A stretch of DNA of 53,795 nucleotides, taken from the NCBI GenBank assembly GCA_022793815.1, contig JAAWDP010000016.1:1-53795 (forward strand). The letters are read 5' to 3'. Of the stretch, positions 22,896 to 32,070 are shown piece by piece (the stretch's first letter is position 1; the number at the start of each line of letters is the position of its first letter). Under the pieces are notes generated by a model. That model ran no database searches and had not been told where the DNA came from. It saw only the letters and a program-made list of their open reading frames with translations. The stretch comes from Clostridia bacterium (GTDB taxonomy: Bacteria > Bacillota > Clostridia > Christensenellales > Pumilibacteraceae). A program made the position numbers and the translations under genes.

Positions 22896-23515
22896 TTGAA
22901 CTGGACGGCATAGTGAAACGCTTCGGGGATAAAACCGTATATGACGGATTCTGCGCGCGTTTCGAAGGCATTACGGCGGTCATGGGACGCAGCGGATGCG
23001 GCAAGACAACTTTGCTAAATATCGTGGCGTCGCTTACGCCGTATGAGGGAACAGTCGTAAAAAACGGAAATATTTCGTATATGTTTCAGCAGCCGAGGCT
23101 TATAAAAAATCTTACCGTACTCGAAAATCTTTTATACGTCGGCGCGGAAGAGAACACGGCAAAGGCGATATTGCAAAAGGTCGAAGTCGACGGTGCTCTT
23201 TATCCGAAACAACTGTCGGGCGGTATGGCGGACAGAGCCTCGCTTGCGCGCGCTTTTGCGGCCGACGGCGGAACGCTTTTGATGGACGAACCTTTCCGCG
23301 GTTTGGATATAGGATTGAAAATGCGGATATTCGACGTGTTCGAAACACTTTACCGCGACCGCGCGCGCGACGTGCTTTTCGTGACGCACAGTCCGCTCGA
23401 AGCCTGTCGTCTTGCCGAGAGGGCGGTAATTATAGACGACGGAAAAATAATATCCGATTTCAGCGGGGACTCTCTTTCCGAACAGGCTCTTACCGATGTT
23501 CTCAAAGCTTTGTAA
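22892..23515 (+). CDS. ABC importer ATPase
   Basis: 207 residues, short for the family but complete: Walker A GRSGCGKTT, Q-loop FQQPRL, signature LSGGMADRASLARAF (Met where Gln is usual), Walker B LLMDEP and switch His in VTHS. I choose the ATG at 22892, five bases after AGGAGG. It powers the importer formed with the two genes upstream. It is the last gene of the operon, and a new promoter follows. Confidence 0.9.
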   Translation: MIELDGIVKRFGDKTVYDGFCARFEGITAVMGRSGCGKTTLLNIVASLTPYEGTVVKNGNISYMFQQPRLIKNLTVLENLLYVGAEENTAKAILQKVEVDGALYPKQLSGGMADRASLARAFAADGGTLLMDEPFRGLDIGLKMRIFDVFETLYRDRARDVLFVTHSPLEACRLAERAVIIDDGKIISDFSGDSLSEQALTDVLKAL

Positions 23516-23564
23516 CAGTAGAGAAAAAAGTGTCGGTTCTACTATTTGTAGAGTGCAAAACCTA

Positions 23565-23593
23565 TTGACAAAAATCCGTTGCGGTTATATAAT
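23565..23593 (+). promoter_or_regulatory. Consensus promoter of the small lipoprotein gene
   Basis: TTGACA (23565-23570), 17 bases, TATAAT (23588-23593). A ribosome site AAGGAG lies between it and the ATG at 23632. Confidence 0.8.
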
Positions 23594-23631
23594 GATAGTA
23601 TCATAAAATATATAAAAGGAGACAATAGGAA

Positions 23632-24015
23632 ATGAAAAAGGTATCTAAGATTTTTGCGGTTGCGCTTTGCCTTACGTTGATGTTTACTTTGGTCGGCTGC
23701 AACAGCTACGGTAAGATTGCAAGAGCTTTCGAAAAAGAAGGGTGGAAGGAATCCGAAACGCTCGGTAATATCGTAACCGACATAACAAAGGATTTCGAAG
23801 AAGACATCGTCGTTACGCCTCATCTGTTTACCAGCGGAATCAAAACGGCAGTCGTATTCGAATTCAAATCGACGGACGATATGAAGAAAGCGGTGGAAGA
23901 CAGCGCTACGCTCAAAGGTCTTATCAAAGATATACAAAACAGCGATTACGTAAACGGTAACTGCGTGCTGTTTACTTTAATTCCCGAGGCGGTTACTATT
24001 TTCAAAGAGGCATAA
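23632..24015 (+). CDS. Small lipoprotein of unknown function
   Basis: 127 residues beginning with a lipoprotein signal peptide: positively charged start, hydrophobic core and lipobox LVGC (Cys23). The mature 104 residues are mixed alpha/beta, with no cysteine except one near the C-terminus and no known motif. It has its own strong promoter and stands alone, so it may be an abundant surface protein. I do not recognise the family. Confidence 0.7.
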   Translation: MKKVSKIFAVALCLTLMFTLVGCNSYGKIARAFEKEGWKESETLGNIVTDITKDFEEDIVVTPHLFTSGIKTAVVFEFKSTDDMKKAVEDSATLKGLIKDIQNSDYVNGNCVLFTLIPEAVTIFKEA

Positions 24016-24086
24016 CATTACATAACGATACCGTTTTCCGTAGGGAATAGGTATTGACAAAGAAAAAAGGCGCGGGCTTTACCGTA

Positions 24087-24102
24087 ATTCCCATAGGGGA
24101 AT
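24087..24102. repeat. Short palindrome, TTCCC-NTAN-GGGAA family
   Basis: ATTCCC-ATAG-GGGAAT, a perfect palindrome between genes. Related copies are at 24036-24046 (partial), 24920-24932 and 53663-53678. It may be a dispersed intergenic repeat or a regulator site. Confidence 0.5.
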
Positions 24103-24123
24103 AAAACGCAAATAAAAAGATTT

Positions 24124-24150
24124 AGGCATAGCGTTAGTGCTATGCCTTTT
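24124..24150 (+). terminator. Terminator after the lipoprotein gene
   Basis: A perfect 9-bp stem AGGCATAGC/GCTATGCCT with a 6-base loop, followed by a short T run. The rest of 24016-24298 shows no gene. Confidence 0.7.
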
Positions 24151-24235
24151 CTGTAATTTTTTCGTGGACGAATTAGGCTACGCGTAACCTAGTGAGATAT
24201 AGATATGTTCTATATTTCCCGCAAAATTCAATCGG

Positions 24236-24264
24236 TTGCGTTCTTTCATTTTTTGTGATATAAT
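24236..24264 (+). promoter_or_regulatory. Promoter of the P-loop kinase-like gene
   Basis: TTGCGT (24236-24241), a 17-base spacer and TATAAT (24259-24264), 34 bases before the ATG. Confidence 0.65.
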
Positions 24265-24298
24265 GATTGCACGATAAACAGTAATTTAACGGAGAATT

Positions 24299-24811
24299 AT
24301 GATAGTTTTAATTACGGGAACAACTCACACGGGAAAGACCGTATTGGCACAAAAATTGTTGGAAAAGTATAAATTTCCCTATCTTTCTATCGACCTCTTG
24401 AAAATGGGTTTGATAAGAAGCAATCAAACTACAATAAGCGTAACTGATGACGAAAAACTAACGCCGTATATTTGGGGGATAATTAAAGAAATAATCAAAA
24501 CGGCAATAGAAAACGAGCAAAATCTTATTGTGGAAGGTTGTTACATACCATTTGATTGGGCAAAAGATTTTAATAAAGAGTATTTGTTGCAAATCAAATA
24601 TTATTGCTTAATTATGAGCGAAAACTATATACAAAAGCATTTTTCTGATATTTTAGCAAATGAAAGTATAGTTGAACAAAGACTTATAAGCGGCGATTTG
24701 GTACAGGGAAATCTTATTAAAGAAAATGAAAGCAATTTACAAATGTGCAAAAAATACGGACTAAACTGCATTTTGATAGATACAGAATATAAAGTTGATA
24801 TTGAATTATAA
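24299..24811 (+). CDS. P-loop NTPase, kinase-like
   Basis: 170 residues with a Walker A loop GTTHTGKT at about 7-14 followed by a helix, then YLSIDLLKMGL (a second strand with an Asp) and LIVEGCYIP, the layout of small nucleoside- or metabolite-kinase-like P-loop proteins such as 2-phosphoglycerate-kinase-like enzymes. The substrate is unknown. GGAG precedes the ATG. The gene is more AT-rich than its neighbours and is bracketed by the palindromes at 24087 and 24920, hinting at acquisition as a unit. Confidence 0.7.
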   Translation: MIVLITGTTHTGKTVLAQKLLEKYKFPYLSIDLLKMGLIRSNQTTISVTDDEKLTPYIWGIIKEIIKTAIENEQNLIVEGCYIPFDWAKDFNKEYLLQIKYYCLIMSENYIQKHFSDILANESIVEQRLISGDLVQGNLIKENESNLQMCKKYGLNCILIDTEYKVDIEL

Positions 24812-24844
24812 ATTTCAATTTATCTTTCTAAAAAGTTTGTAGTA

Positions 24845-24877
24845 AAAAGCTCTAGAACATATCGTTCGAGAGCTTTT
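24845..24877 (+). terminator. Terminator of the kinase-like gene
   Basis: AAAAGCTCT/AGAGCTTTT (9 bp) extended by GAAC/GTTC after one mismatch, ending in a T run formed by the stem itself. It may act in both directions. Confidence 0.75.
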
Positions 24878-24919
24878 GTCCTTGCTTGAAAGTACAACTC
24901 TTAAAAATTTAGTATTTAA

Positions 24920-24932
24920 TTCCCTACGGGAA
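24920..24932. repeat. Short palindrome, TTCCC-TAC-GGGAA
   Basis: A perfect 5-bp inverted repeat of the same family as 24087-24102. It lies in the gap between the kinase-like gene and the XRE regulator. Confidence 0.45.
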
Positions 24933-25029
24933 GTTCCCTTTTGTGCCGCGTTTTTTTCTCGGCTTGAGCGCAAAGGTCACTCTAAACGGTTTTTTTATTT
25001 TTGCGACGCAGTTGGCGCATAATTGTCTC

Positions 25030-25058
25030 TTGATTTTCGGTTTGATTTGTGGTAAGAT
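25030..25058 (+). promoter_or_regulatory. XRE regulator promoter, probably leaderless
   Basis: TTGATT (25030-25035), 17 bases, TAAGAT (25053-25058). The ATG at 25065 is six bases after the -10 box and there is no ribosome binding site. Confidence 0.6.
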
Positions 25059-25064
25059 ATAGTC

Positions 25065-26027
25065 ATGGAATATAATGAAAATATAAAACGTTACCGCAAA
25101 GAGAAAAATCTGACGCAGGAAGAGCTCGCAGAGGCGCTGAAAGTATCGCGCAGAACAATCGTACGATGGGAAAACGGTTGGAATGTTCCGTCGCATTACT
25201 ATGCGCAGAAGATGGCGGAGTTGTTCGAAATCTCGATAGAGCAGCTGATGAGCGGCGAATCGAAAGCATTGACAACTTCATCCGAGCCGCACAAAAAGCG
25301 TGATTTGCTTTCCTCCCTTGTTTGGTTCTGTGCGCTTTGCTGTCTGCCGCTGTTTGTAAGCCTATGTGTTTATGCATATATCAATGCAAAATACGAGCTG
25401 GTTTGGATAAACGGTTCTTGGTACGTCAAAGGCGGAAGCGTCTACGGTAACTTTGCTTTTGAATTTCTCGAATGGGCGCGACCCTTTTTCGAGGTTGTTT
25501 GCCTGCTTGCGCTTGTTTACCTAATCGTATGGTGGGGAGTGAAATTTATCGGTATTTTCCGAGGTACGGAGAATAAATTCGAGCGCTCTCTCCTTTATCG
25601 GCAGTGGCGGTTCGGAATTTTCTTTTTATCCTCCAATATCGCTTATTTTCTGTTTGAGACGCAGCCGATTTGGTTGGAAAGTCCGCATATATCTCCGCCT
25701 TCGCCGATTTATACCGTTATCGGCTGCTTATTTGCAGGACTCTTTTTATTTGTCTTGTGCGATGTTTTCTTTAAGCGGATTATGCGGAAGAAAATGATTG
25801 TCGAGCAAAATATTGCTCTTCACTGCGTCAATCTTGCCTTTCTGATTATCGGTTTTGCACTATTCCTTATTTTTTGTTTTGTTGTGTCGATTGCGGTTTA
25901 TGTGAGCATGCAGACATATTTGAATTGTATCCTTGTCGGCTTGGTCATAGCGGGATTTTTGACCATTGTCTATCTTTCGGCAGTTGCCATTATGAAATAT
26001 GTGAACTCCCGTCGAAACAGAAATTAA
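25065..26027 (+). CDS. Membrane-anchored XRE-family transcriptional regulator
   Basis: 320 residues. An N-terminal helix-turn-helix (residues 3-63: IKRYRKEKNLTQEELAEAL, then SRRTIVRWENG) is followed after residue 80 by about six hydrophobic membrane segments. DNA binding by a membrane-tethered repressor that senses a membrane or envelope signal is inferred; the ligand is unknown. The HTH starts at residue 3, so the ATG at 25065 is surely right even though no ribosome site precedes it. Confidence 0.8.
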   Translation: MEYNENIKRYRKEKNLTQEELAEALKVSRRTIVRWENGWNVPSHYYAQKMAELFEISIEQLMSGESKALTTSSEPHKKRDLLSSLVWFCALCCLPLFVSLCVYAYINAKYELVWINGSWYVKGGSVYGNFAFEFLEWARPFFEVVCLLALVYLIVWWGVKFIGIFRGTENKFERSLLYRQWRFGIFFLSSNIAYFLFETQPIWLESPHISPPSPIYTVIGCLFAGLFLFVLCDVFFKRIMRKKMIVEQNIALHCVNLAFLIIGFALFLIFCFVVSIAVYVSMQTYLNCILVGLVIAGFLTIVYLSAVAIMKYVNSRRNRN

Positions 26028-26036
26028 AAGAAATAC

Positions 26037-26056
26037 CGCGAATATCGCGATTTTTT
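26037..26056 (+). terminator. Terminator after the XRE regulator gene
   Basis: CGCGA-ATA-TCGCG followed by ATTTTTT, ten bases after the stop codon. Confidence 0.7.
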
Positions 26057-26098
26057 ATAACACAGTTCTCTGCGCTTTACATTTCAATTATGTACGGT

Positions 26099-26136
26099 AA
26101 AACGCTCTCGAACAAATTTGCCCGAGAGCGTTTTTT
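26099..26136. terminator. Bidirectional terminator between convergent genes
   Basis: A perfect 12-bp stem AAAACGCTCTCG/CGAGAGCGTTTT whose ends are A and T runs on both strands. It can serve the XRE gene (plus) and the DUF421 gene (minus). Confidence 0.8.
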
Positions 26137-26192
26137 CATAGTCCGACGGACGTTTAAATGTACGCCCGATTTATAACTTTTTGTCGGCGTTA

Positions 26193-26900
26193 TTACTCGA
26201 ATACGGTGCGCGAGGTGGGCGCGCTTTCTTTGAGGTAGCAGGTAAGCGTGCCTTTATTGTCCATAGTGCCGAGTGCGACGTCTTTTACGGACGCTATATT
26301 CTGTTTTGCGAGTTCGGTGTTTATTTCCTCTGCCGTCGCATTTGCGGCGGAAAGGTTGCCCTTTATTATTTTGCCGTCTATTATGACGTTTACGTTAAGT
26401 TCGTCTTCGCTCAAACTCAGTCCGCTTTCGGACGCATTGGCAGGTCGCGATGCGGCTTTGGGCATGACCGAAAGCGTACCGTTTGCTTCGAGTACGGCGT
26501 AATTTACTTCGCTTATATCGAAATATCCCTGGCTGCGCAGTTCTCTGAGCAAATCGTTGATGTCGAAATGCGCGCGTTTCAAGCCGTCGTACATGAGTTC
26601 GCCCTTGGCGATGAGAAAGATGGGCGAGCCGGTAATCGCGCGACGCAGAAACATGCTTTTGCTGGTAACGAACGAAAGGAAGAAAGAGCTGAGCATAAAC
26701 AGCACTATCGCAATAATACAGTACCAAATATTTATTTCGCGGTCTATACACAGGGTGGCTGCGATTGACCCTGCGGTGATACCGACAATATAATCGTAAA
26801 ACGACAGCTGTCCTACTTGTTTGGCGCCGTCTATTCTTGCAAGAAAAAGCAGCACGGCGATAGCGAGCAATGAGCGCAATATAATTTCCAAATAATCCAT
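26193..26900 (-). CDS. DUF421 (YetF-like) membrane protein
   Basis: 235 residues. Three N-terminal membrane segments (about 5-20, 34-52, 58-78) precede the cytoplasmic DUF421 domain with SFYDYIVGITAGSIAA, and then GELMYDGLKRAHFDINDLLRELR. It is related to YetF/YdfR proteins of Bacillus, which are spore- or membrane-associated and of uncertain function. CGGAG lies eight bases before the ATG. The C-terminal 80 residues form a separate small domain as in the family. Confidence 0.85.
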   Translation of the reverse strand: MDYLEIILRSLLAIAVLLFLARIDGAKQVGQLSFYDYIVGITAGSIAATLCIDREINIWYCIIAIVLFMLSSFFLSFVTSKSMFLRRAITGSPIFLIAKGELMYDGLKRAHFDINDLLRELRSQGYFDISEVNYAVLEANGTLSVMPKAASRPANASESGLSLSEDELNVNVIIDGKIIKGNLSAANATAEEINTELAKQNIASVKDVALGTMDNKGTLTCYLKESAPTSRTVFE

Positions 26901-26981
26901 GATAAACTCCGAGATTGCGGTAAGTAACCGTGTACGATTATTGCCGTCGCATGCGGATTTTATACTCGGGAAAATATTGCA

Positions 26982-27008
26982 TAAAAAAACGCCGCATTGC
27001 CGCGGCGC
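26982..27008 (-). terminator. ilvC terminator
   Basis: On the minus strand CGCCGC/GCGGCG with a 6-base loop is followed by seven T residues, about 20 bases after the ilvC stop. Confidence 0.8.
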
Positions 27009-27026
27009 TTGAAAACGTGAATATTC

Positions 27027-28118
<1,092 letters not shown>

Positions 28119-28199
28119 TTATTAGTAAATCGAGAATAAATATTTATTATTTTGTATATTAAATGCGCGAAAAATAATATAAACGCCCGATTTTCGTGC

Positions 28200-28228
28200 T
28201 TGACATTAAAAATTGAAACTGTTATAAT
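28200..28228 (+). promoter_or_regulatory. Promoter left ahead of the MATE remnant
   Basis: TTGACA (28200-28205), 17 bases, TATAAT (28223-28228). A consensus promoter in front of a gene that is now only a remnant. Confidence 0.7.
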
Positions 28229-28292
28229 GGTCGGACAAAACAATTTTTGTTTATAACGGTCCGAGATAAATTCACATTCGGGAGACTTTTTA

Positions 28293-28653
28293 ATGTTCTC
28301 TTTGCCGTCGATAATCATGATGATTTTCACATCGATTTACGGCGTAGTGGACGGTTTTTTCGTTTCGAATTTTGTAGGTAAAACACCGTTTGCCGCAGTC
28401 AATTACATAATGCCGGTTCTTATGATTCTAGGTGCTGTCGGGTTTATGTTCGGTACCGGCGGCAGCGCAATAGTGGCAAGTACAATGGGCGCAGGGACGG
28501 TGAAAAAGCAAAGCGGCGTTTTTCATTGATTGTATATGCGACGGTGGCTTGCGGAATGTGCTTGGCGCAGTCGGCATCGCTGTGTTGCCTTATGTGGCGG
28601 CGGCTTTGTCGGCGGCGAGTATTCTCTTGTGCAAGAAAAAGTACGGTTATTGA
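28293..28653 (+). pseudogene. Remnant of a MATE-family efflux transporter
   Basis: The first 70 codons read like the start of a MATE transporter (LPSIIMMIFTSIYGVVDGFF, then PVLMILGAVGFMFGTGG). After a frameshift near 28500 the text continues as FSLIVYATVACGM, and after another it continues as LGAVGIAVLPYVAAALSAAS to a C-terminal KKKYGY and a TGA at 28651-28653. The central region (several hundred residues) is gone, so an internal deletion joined the two ends. Nothing functional is expected. Confidence 0.7.
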
Positions 28654-28670
28654 ACAATGCCTGCAAAAAG

Positions 28671-28699
28671 TTGACATTTCTGCGGAATAACGATATACT
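28671..28699 (+). promoter_or_regulatory. bofA promoter, probably leaderless
   Basis: TTGACA (28671-28676), 17 bases, TATACT (28694-28699). The ATG at 28706 is six bases after the -10 box and no ribosome site is present. Confidence 0.65.
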
Positions 28700-28705
28700 T
28701 ATTTT

Positions 28706-29020
28706 ATGGAAACGGATTTTTTTGTTTATGCGTCGCAGGCAGCCGAAGACGCGGTAAGCGGTTCGGGTTTTTCCTGGACCGGTATTCTTATTTGCATAGG
28801 CGTCATCGCTGCCGTCATAATAGTGCTCAAGCTTTTGAAATCGGGAGTCAAGAAGCTCTTTGCGATAGCCGTAAATGCCATTGTCGGCTGTGTGATTCTG
28901 TATGCGTTTTCGCTTATTCCGGGAACGGAATTCACTGTGGTTTGGTGGCATGCGCTTGTGACGGGGCTTTTCGGCATTCCCGCGGCAATTATATTGATAG
29001 TCGTGCATTTTGTGATGTGA
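28706..29020 (+). CDS. bofA: BofA-like sporulation membrane protein
   Basis: 104 residues, mainly hydrophobic, with three membrane segments (about 25-45, 50-67, 80-103). The block VKKLFAIAVNAIVGCVILY and the ending GLFGIPAAIILIVVHF match BofA, which holds the SpoIVFB protease inactive and so delays pro-sigma-K processing in spore formation. The N-terminal extension of about 20 residues is unusual. The presence of this gene supports an endospore-lineage host. It uses a housekeeping-type promoter, and a perfect terminator follows, so it is monocistronic. Confidence 0.75.
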   Translation: METDFFVYASQAAEDAVSGSGFSWTGILICIGVIAAVIIVLKLLKSGVKKLFAIAVNAIVGCVILYAFSLIPGTEFTVVWWHALVTGLFGIPAAIILIVVHFVM

Positions 29021-29048
29021 TTGGATATTTCTTAATTCGTCAATAAAG

Positions 29049-29095
29049 GCAAGCGTTTGCGGCTTTAAGCGGTGCAAACGCTTGCGATTTTTTTT
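29049..29095 (+). terminator. bofA terminator
   Basis: A perfect 12-bp stem GCAAGCGTTTGC/GCAAACGCTTGC, 13-base loop, followed by eight T residues. Confidence 0.85.
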
Positions 29096-29146
29096 CGGTT
29101 GTGGTATACTGAAATTCAATTTATTACTATCGGAGACGGCAGACAA

Positions 29147-29746
29147 ATGGGACCTGTTGACAGACAAGGCAAAACCGAAGAAGAATTTCTTGCAAGTTAC
29201 GACCGTAATGCGTGGGACAGACCCGCTTTAACCGCGGATATAATAGTTTTTTCCGTCGAGAACAATAAGCCCGTCGTATTGCTTGTAAAGAGAGGAGGAC
29301 ATCCGTATCTGGGCGATTGGGCGTTCCCGGGAGGATTCGTCAATCCGAACGAGAGTACGGAAGAGGCGGCTTTGCGCGAACTCGAAGAAGAAACTGGTAT
29401 AAACGGAGTCTATCTCGACCAGTTGTACTGCGTCAGCACGCCCGGACGCGACCCGCGCGGCTGGACTGCGACCGTATGTTATATGGCGGTTATGGACAGA
29501 GGCACCGTACAGCCGAAGGGCGGAGACGATGCCGACGACGCGAAATGGTTTAACATAGACTATGTAAGGAACGGGTCGCAATACATCGTTAAACTTACAA
29601 GCGAGGGCGTTTCGCTTTGTGCGGAACTTGACGTGAAGCGCGACAAAATGGGCAATATAGATGTAAACAATACGATAATCAAGTCCGCCGACGGATTGGC
29701 GTTCGACCACGTCAAACTTTTGCTTTACGCGATTGAGAGGTTGTGA
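29147..29746 (+). CDS. Nudix hydrolase (ADP-ribose pyrophosphatase-like)
   Basis: 199 residues. The complete Nudix box is GGFVNPNEST followed by EEAALRELEEETGI, which binds Mg and cleaves nucleoside diphosphates linked to another group. STPGRDPRGWTATVCYMA after the box resembles the ADP-ribose or NrtR-like branch, but no winged helix follows, so it is probably an enzyme and not a regulator. I start at the ATG at 29147; the GGAG is 11 bases away. Its last 14 bases come just before the asparaginase start, so the two genes are likely co-transcribed. Confidence 0.85.
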   Translation: MGPVDRQGKTEEEFLASYDRNAWDRPALTADIIVFSVENNKPVVLLVKRGGHPYLGDWAFPGGFVNPNESTEEAALRELEEETGINGVYLDQLYCVSTPGRDPRGWTATVCYMAVMDRGTVQPKGGDDADDAKWFNIDYVRNGSQYIVKLTSEGVSLCAELDVKRDKMGNIDVNNTIIKSADGLAFDHVKLLLYAIERL

Positions 29747-29756
29747 AGCGCTGTTT

Positions 29757-30680
29757 ATGAAAGTAACGCTTATCAGAACGGGAGGAACTATCGGTTGCTT
29801 GAAAGGCGACGACGGAGTGATTGCTCTCAGTCCTGCTACGGATATACATTTGGATGGTTTCGATTTGGACGTTCAAACCCCGTTTTACGAACTGTCGGAA
29901 CGTATAGGTGTCAGCCATTACGATAAATTGGTGAAAGCCGTACTTTCGGCGGCGGCAGACAGCGAGGCGATAATAATCACTCACGGCAGCGATACGCTTC
30001 CGTACACGGCGAGCGTTTTGGCTTTCGCTCTCGGCAAAACGAATATCCCGATTGTATTTGTTTGCAGCGACAAACCGCTTACGGAAAAGGACGCAAGCGG
30101 ACATCGCTCGCTGAAAACGGCGGCGGCGTTCATAAAGACCCGCGAGAGCGGAGTGTTTGTTTCGGACGGAAACGACGTGCATTTCGGAGTCAGACTTTTG
30201 GAGGACAGAGCCTTCGAAGAAAGATTCTTTTCGGCTCACGACAGAATCTGCGCGCATGTGGACAATATGCGCGTCGACATAATAGAGCATATAGAATCGA
30301 ATGAAAAGTATCCGCCCCAAACAGTGCTTCGTCCCAAGAAGATACTTTATATAAAACCGCACCCGCAGATAGATTATGCGGCTTACGACTTAAAAGGGTT
30401 CGACTGTATACTGCATGATACCTATCATTCGGGAACGGCTGACGAAAGAAAACTGAACAAGTTTGCCGAATCGTGCCGATGCCCCATATATCTTGTGGGA
30501 GGCGACGGAGGCAGAGTATACTCTTCGAAAGCGGGATTCGCGAAAGAAATTTGCGTAATCGACAATATCACGGCTGCGGCTCTTTACTGCAAACTTCTGG
30601 TAGGCTTAAACAGATTCGGCACCTGCGAGGAACTGAACCGGTATCTGTACGAAAAACAGTGCGGCGAATTTCTTGCTTGA
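29757..30680 (+). CDS. Asparaginase family protein
   Basis: 307 residues. The two active-site threonine blocks are present: LIRTGGTIG at the N-terminus and ITHGSDTLPYTAS near residue 78. The Asp of HGSD and a later Lys (about 145) complete the usual set. It would hydrolyse L-asparagine to aspartate and ammonia, or a related amide. No signal peptide is present, so it is cytoplasmic. I start at the ATG at 29757, ten bases after the Nudix gene stop. Several loop regions differ from classical AnsA/AnsB, so substrate specificity is uncertain. Confidence 0.8.
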   Translation: MKVTLIRTGGTIGCLKGDDGVIALSPATDIHLDGFDLDVQTPFYELSERIGVSHYDKLVKAVLSAAADSEAIIITHGSDTLPYTASVLAFALGKTNIPIVFVCSDKPLTEKDASGHRSLKTAAAFIKTRESGVFVSDGNDVHFGVRLLEDRAFEERFFSAHDRICAHVDNMRVDIIEHIESNEKYPPQTVLRPKKILYIKPHPQIDYAAYDLKGFDCILHDTYHSGTADERKLNKFAESCRCPIYLVGGDGGRVYSSKAGFAKEICVIDNITAAALYCKLLVGLNRFGTCEELNRYLYEKQCGEFLA

Positions 30681-30742
30681 ACGTATAACATAAAACCTTA
30701 TAAAATAATTTATATAAAAGGAGTTAAAACAATAATACTGCC

Positions 30743-32068
30743 ATGGACCCATTACAGATAGGTTTATTAGTGGCGCTGATAGTGCTGATAGCGCTGTCCG
30801 CATTCTTTTCCGCAACGGAAACGGCATACTCTTCGTGTAACAAAATACGCTTGAAGAGTATGGAGTCGCAGGGCAACAAGCGCGCCGCGCGTGCTCTTCG
30901 ACAACTCGACAAATACGATAAAGTAATCAGTACTGTGCTTGTCGGAAACAATATCGTGAATATTACCATGACTTCGCTTGCCACGATATTTTTCATAGGC
31001 TTGCTGAAAAACACGACGACCGAACAAATCGCCGTAACGGTATCCACCGTAGTCATGACCGTGCTTGTGCTTGTGTTCGGTGAAATAACGCCGAAAACAT
31101 TGGCAAAAGAGCATGCCGAGGGATGGACGTGCGCCGTATCGGGCGTAATGGCTGTCATTATGATAGTTCTTTATCCCATAAACTGGCTGTTTTCGATGTG
31201 GCGCAAACTCATGAATAAAATCTTCAAAAAGAAGAGCGAGCAGACTTATACAGAAGACGAACTCATAACGATAGTGGAAACGGCCCAGTCGGAAGGCGGA
31301 CTCAACGAACACGAGTCGCAGCTTATTCGTTCCGCGATAGAATTCGAGGATTTGGACGTAGACGACATAATGGTGCCGCGAGTCAACGTTGTTGCCGTAG
31401 AGGAAAGCGCCGCTTTCGACGAAATAAAGGAAGTATTCGCCACCAGCGGATTTTCGCGTCTGCCCGTATACAGCAAGACCATAGACTCGGTAATAGGCGT
31501 TATACACGAAAAAGATTTTTACGGGCTTTTGCGCGATTCGAATTCGGATATTCACGATAAGATATCCCCGTGTATATGCGTTTCGCTGAACATGAAAATT
31601 TCCAAGGTGCTGCGCATGTTGCAGAAAGCCAAGGTGCATCTTGCGATAGTCGTCGACGAGTTCGGCGGAACGGCGGGTATAGTGACGCTCGAAGATATAC
31701 TCGAAGAGCTTGTGGGCGAAATATGGGACGAACACGACGAAGTCGAAGTGCTTTACAAAAAGATTGACGACAATACTTTCCTTGTTCAGGGTACCGAAAA
31801 TCTCGACGATATGTTCGAGGAGCTCGGCGTGGAAACGAAAGAGGAATTCGATTCCACAACCGTAGGCGGTTGGGTGACCGAGCAGCTGCAGAAAATACCC
31901 GTTGCGGGAGAAAACTTTACTTTCGAGAATTTGGAAGTTTCGGTCACGAAAGCCAATGCCCGCAGAGTGTTGGAAGTCAAAGTAAAGGTAGGGGAAAAGC
32001 CGAGCGAGGAAGAGGAGGACGGTTCGCTTATTCAGCGGGCGATAAAGAAGATAGAAGAAAGGGATTAG
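30743..32068 (+). CDS. CNNM/CBS-domain membrane protein (hemolysin C-like ion transporter)
   Basis: 441 residues. An N-terminal CNNM domain with four hydrophobic segments (residues 5-150, LSAFFSATETAYSS at the start) is followed by two CBS domains (about 200-320, DDIMVPRVNVVAV and FGGTAGIVTLEDILEELVGEI) and a CorC_HlyC domain (about 345-425). Members export or sense Mg/Co. The AAAGGAG site is 19 bases from the ATG, an odd spacing, but MDPLQIG matches family starts and no nearer start exists in this frame. metG follows after two bases. Confidence 0.9.
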   Translation: MDPLQIGLLVALIVLIALSAFFSATETAYSSCNKIRLKSMESQGNKRAARALRQLDKYDKVISTVLVGNNIVNITMTSLATIFFIGLLKNTTTEQIAVTVSTVVMTVLVLVFGEITPKTLAKEHAEGWTCAVSGVMAVIMIVLYPINWLFSMWRKLMNKIFKKKSEQTYTEDELITIVETAQSEGGLNEHESQLIRSAIEFEDLDVDDIMVPRVNVVAVEESAAFDEIKEVFATSGFSRLPVYSKTIDSVIGVIHEKDFYGLLRDSNSDIHDKISPCICVSLNMKISKVLRMLQKAKVHLAIVVDEFGGTAGIVTLEDILEELVGEIWDEHDEVEVLYKKIDDNTFLVQGTENLDDMFEELGVETKEEFDSTTVGGWVTEQLQKIPVAGENFTFENLEVSVTKANARRVLEVKVKVGEKPSEEEEDGSLIQRAIKKIEERD

Positions 32069-32070
32069 AT

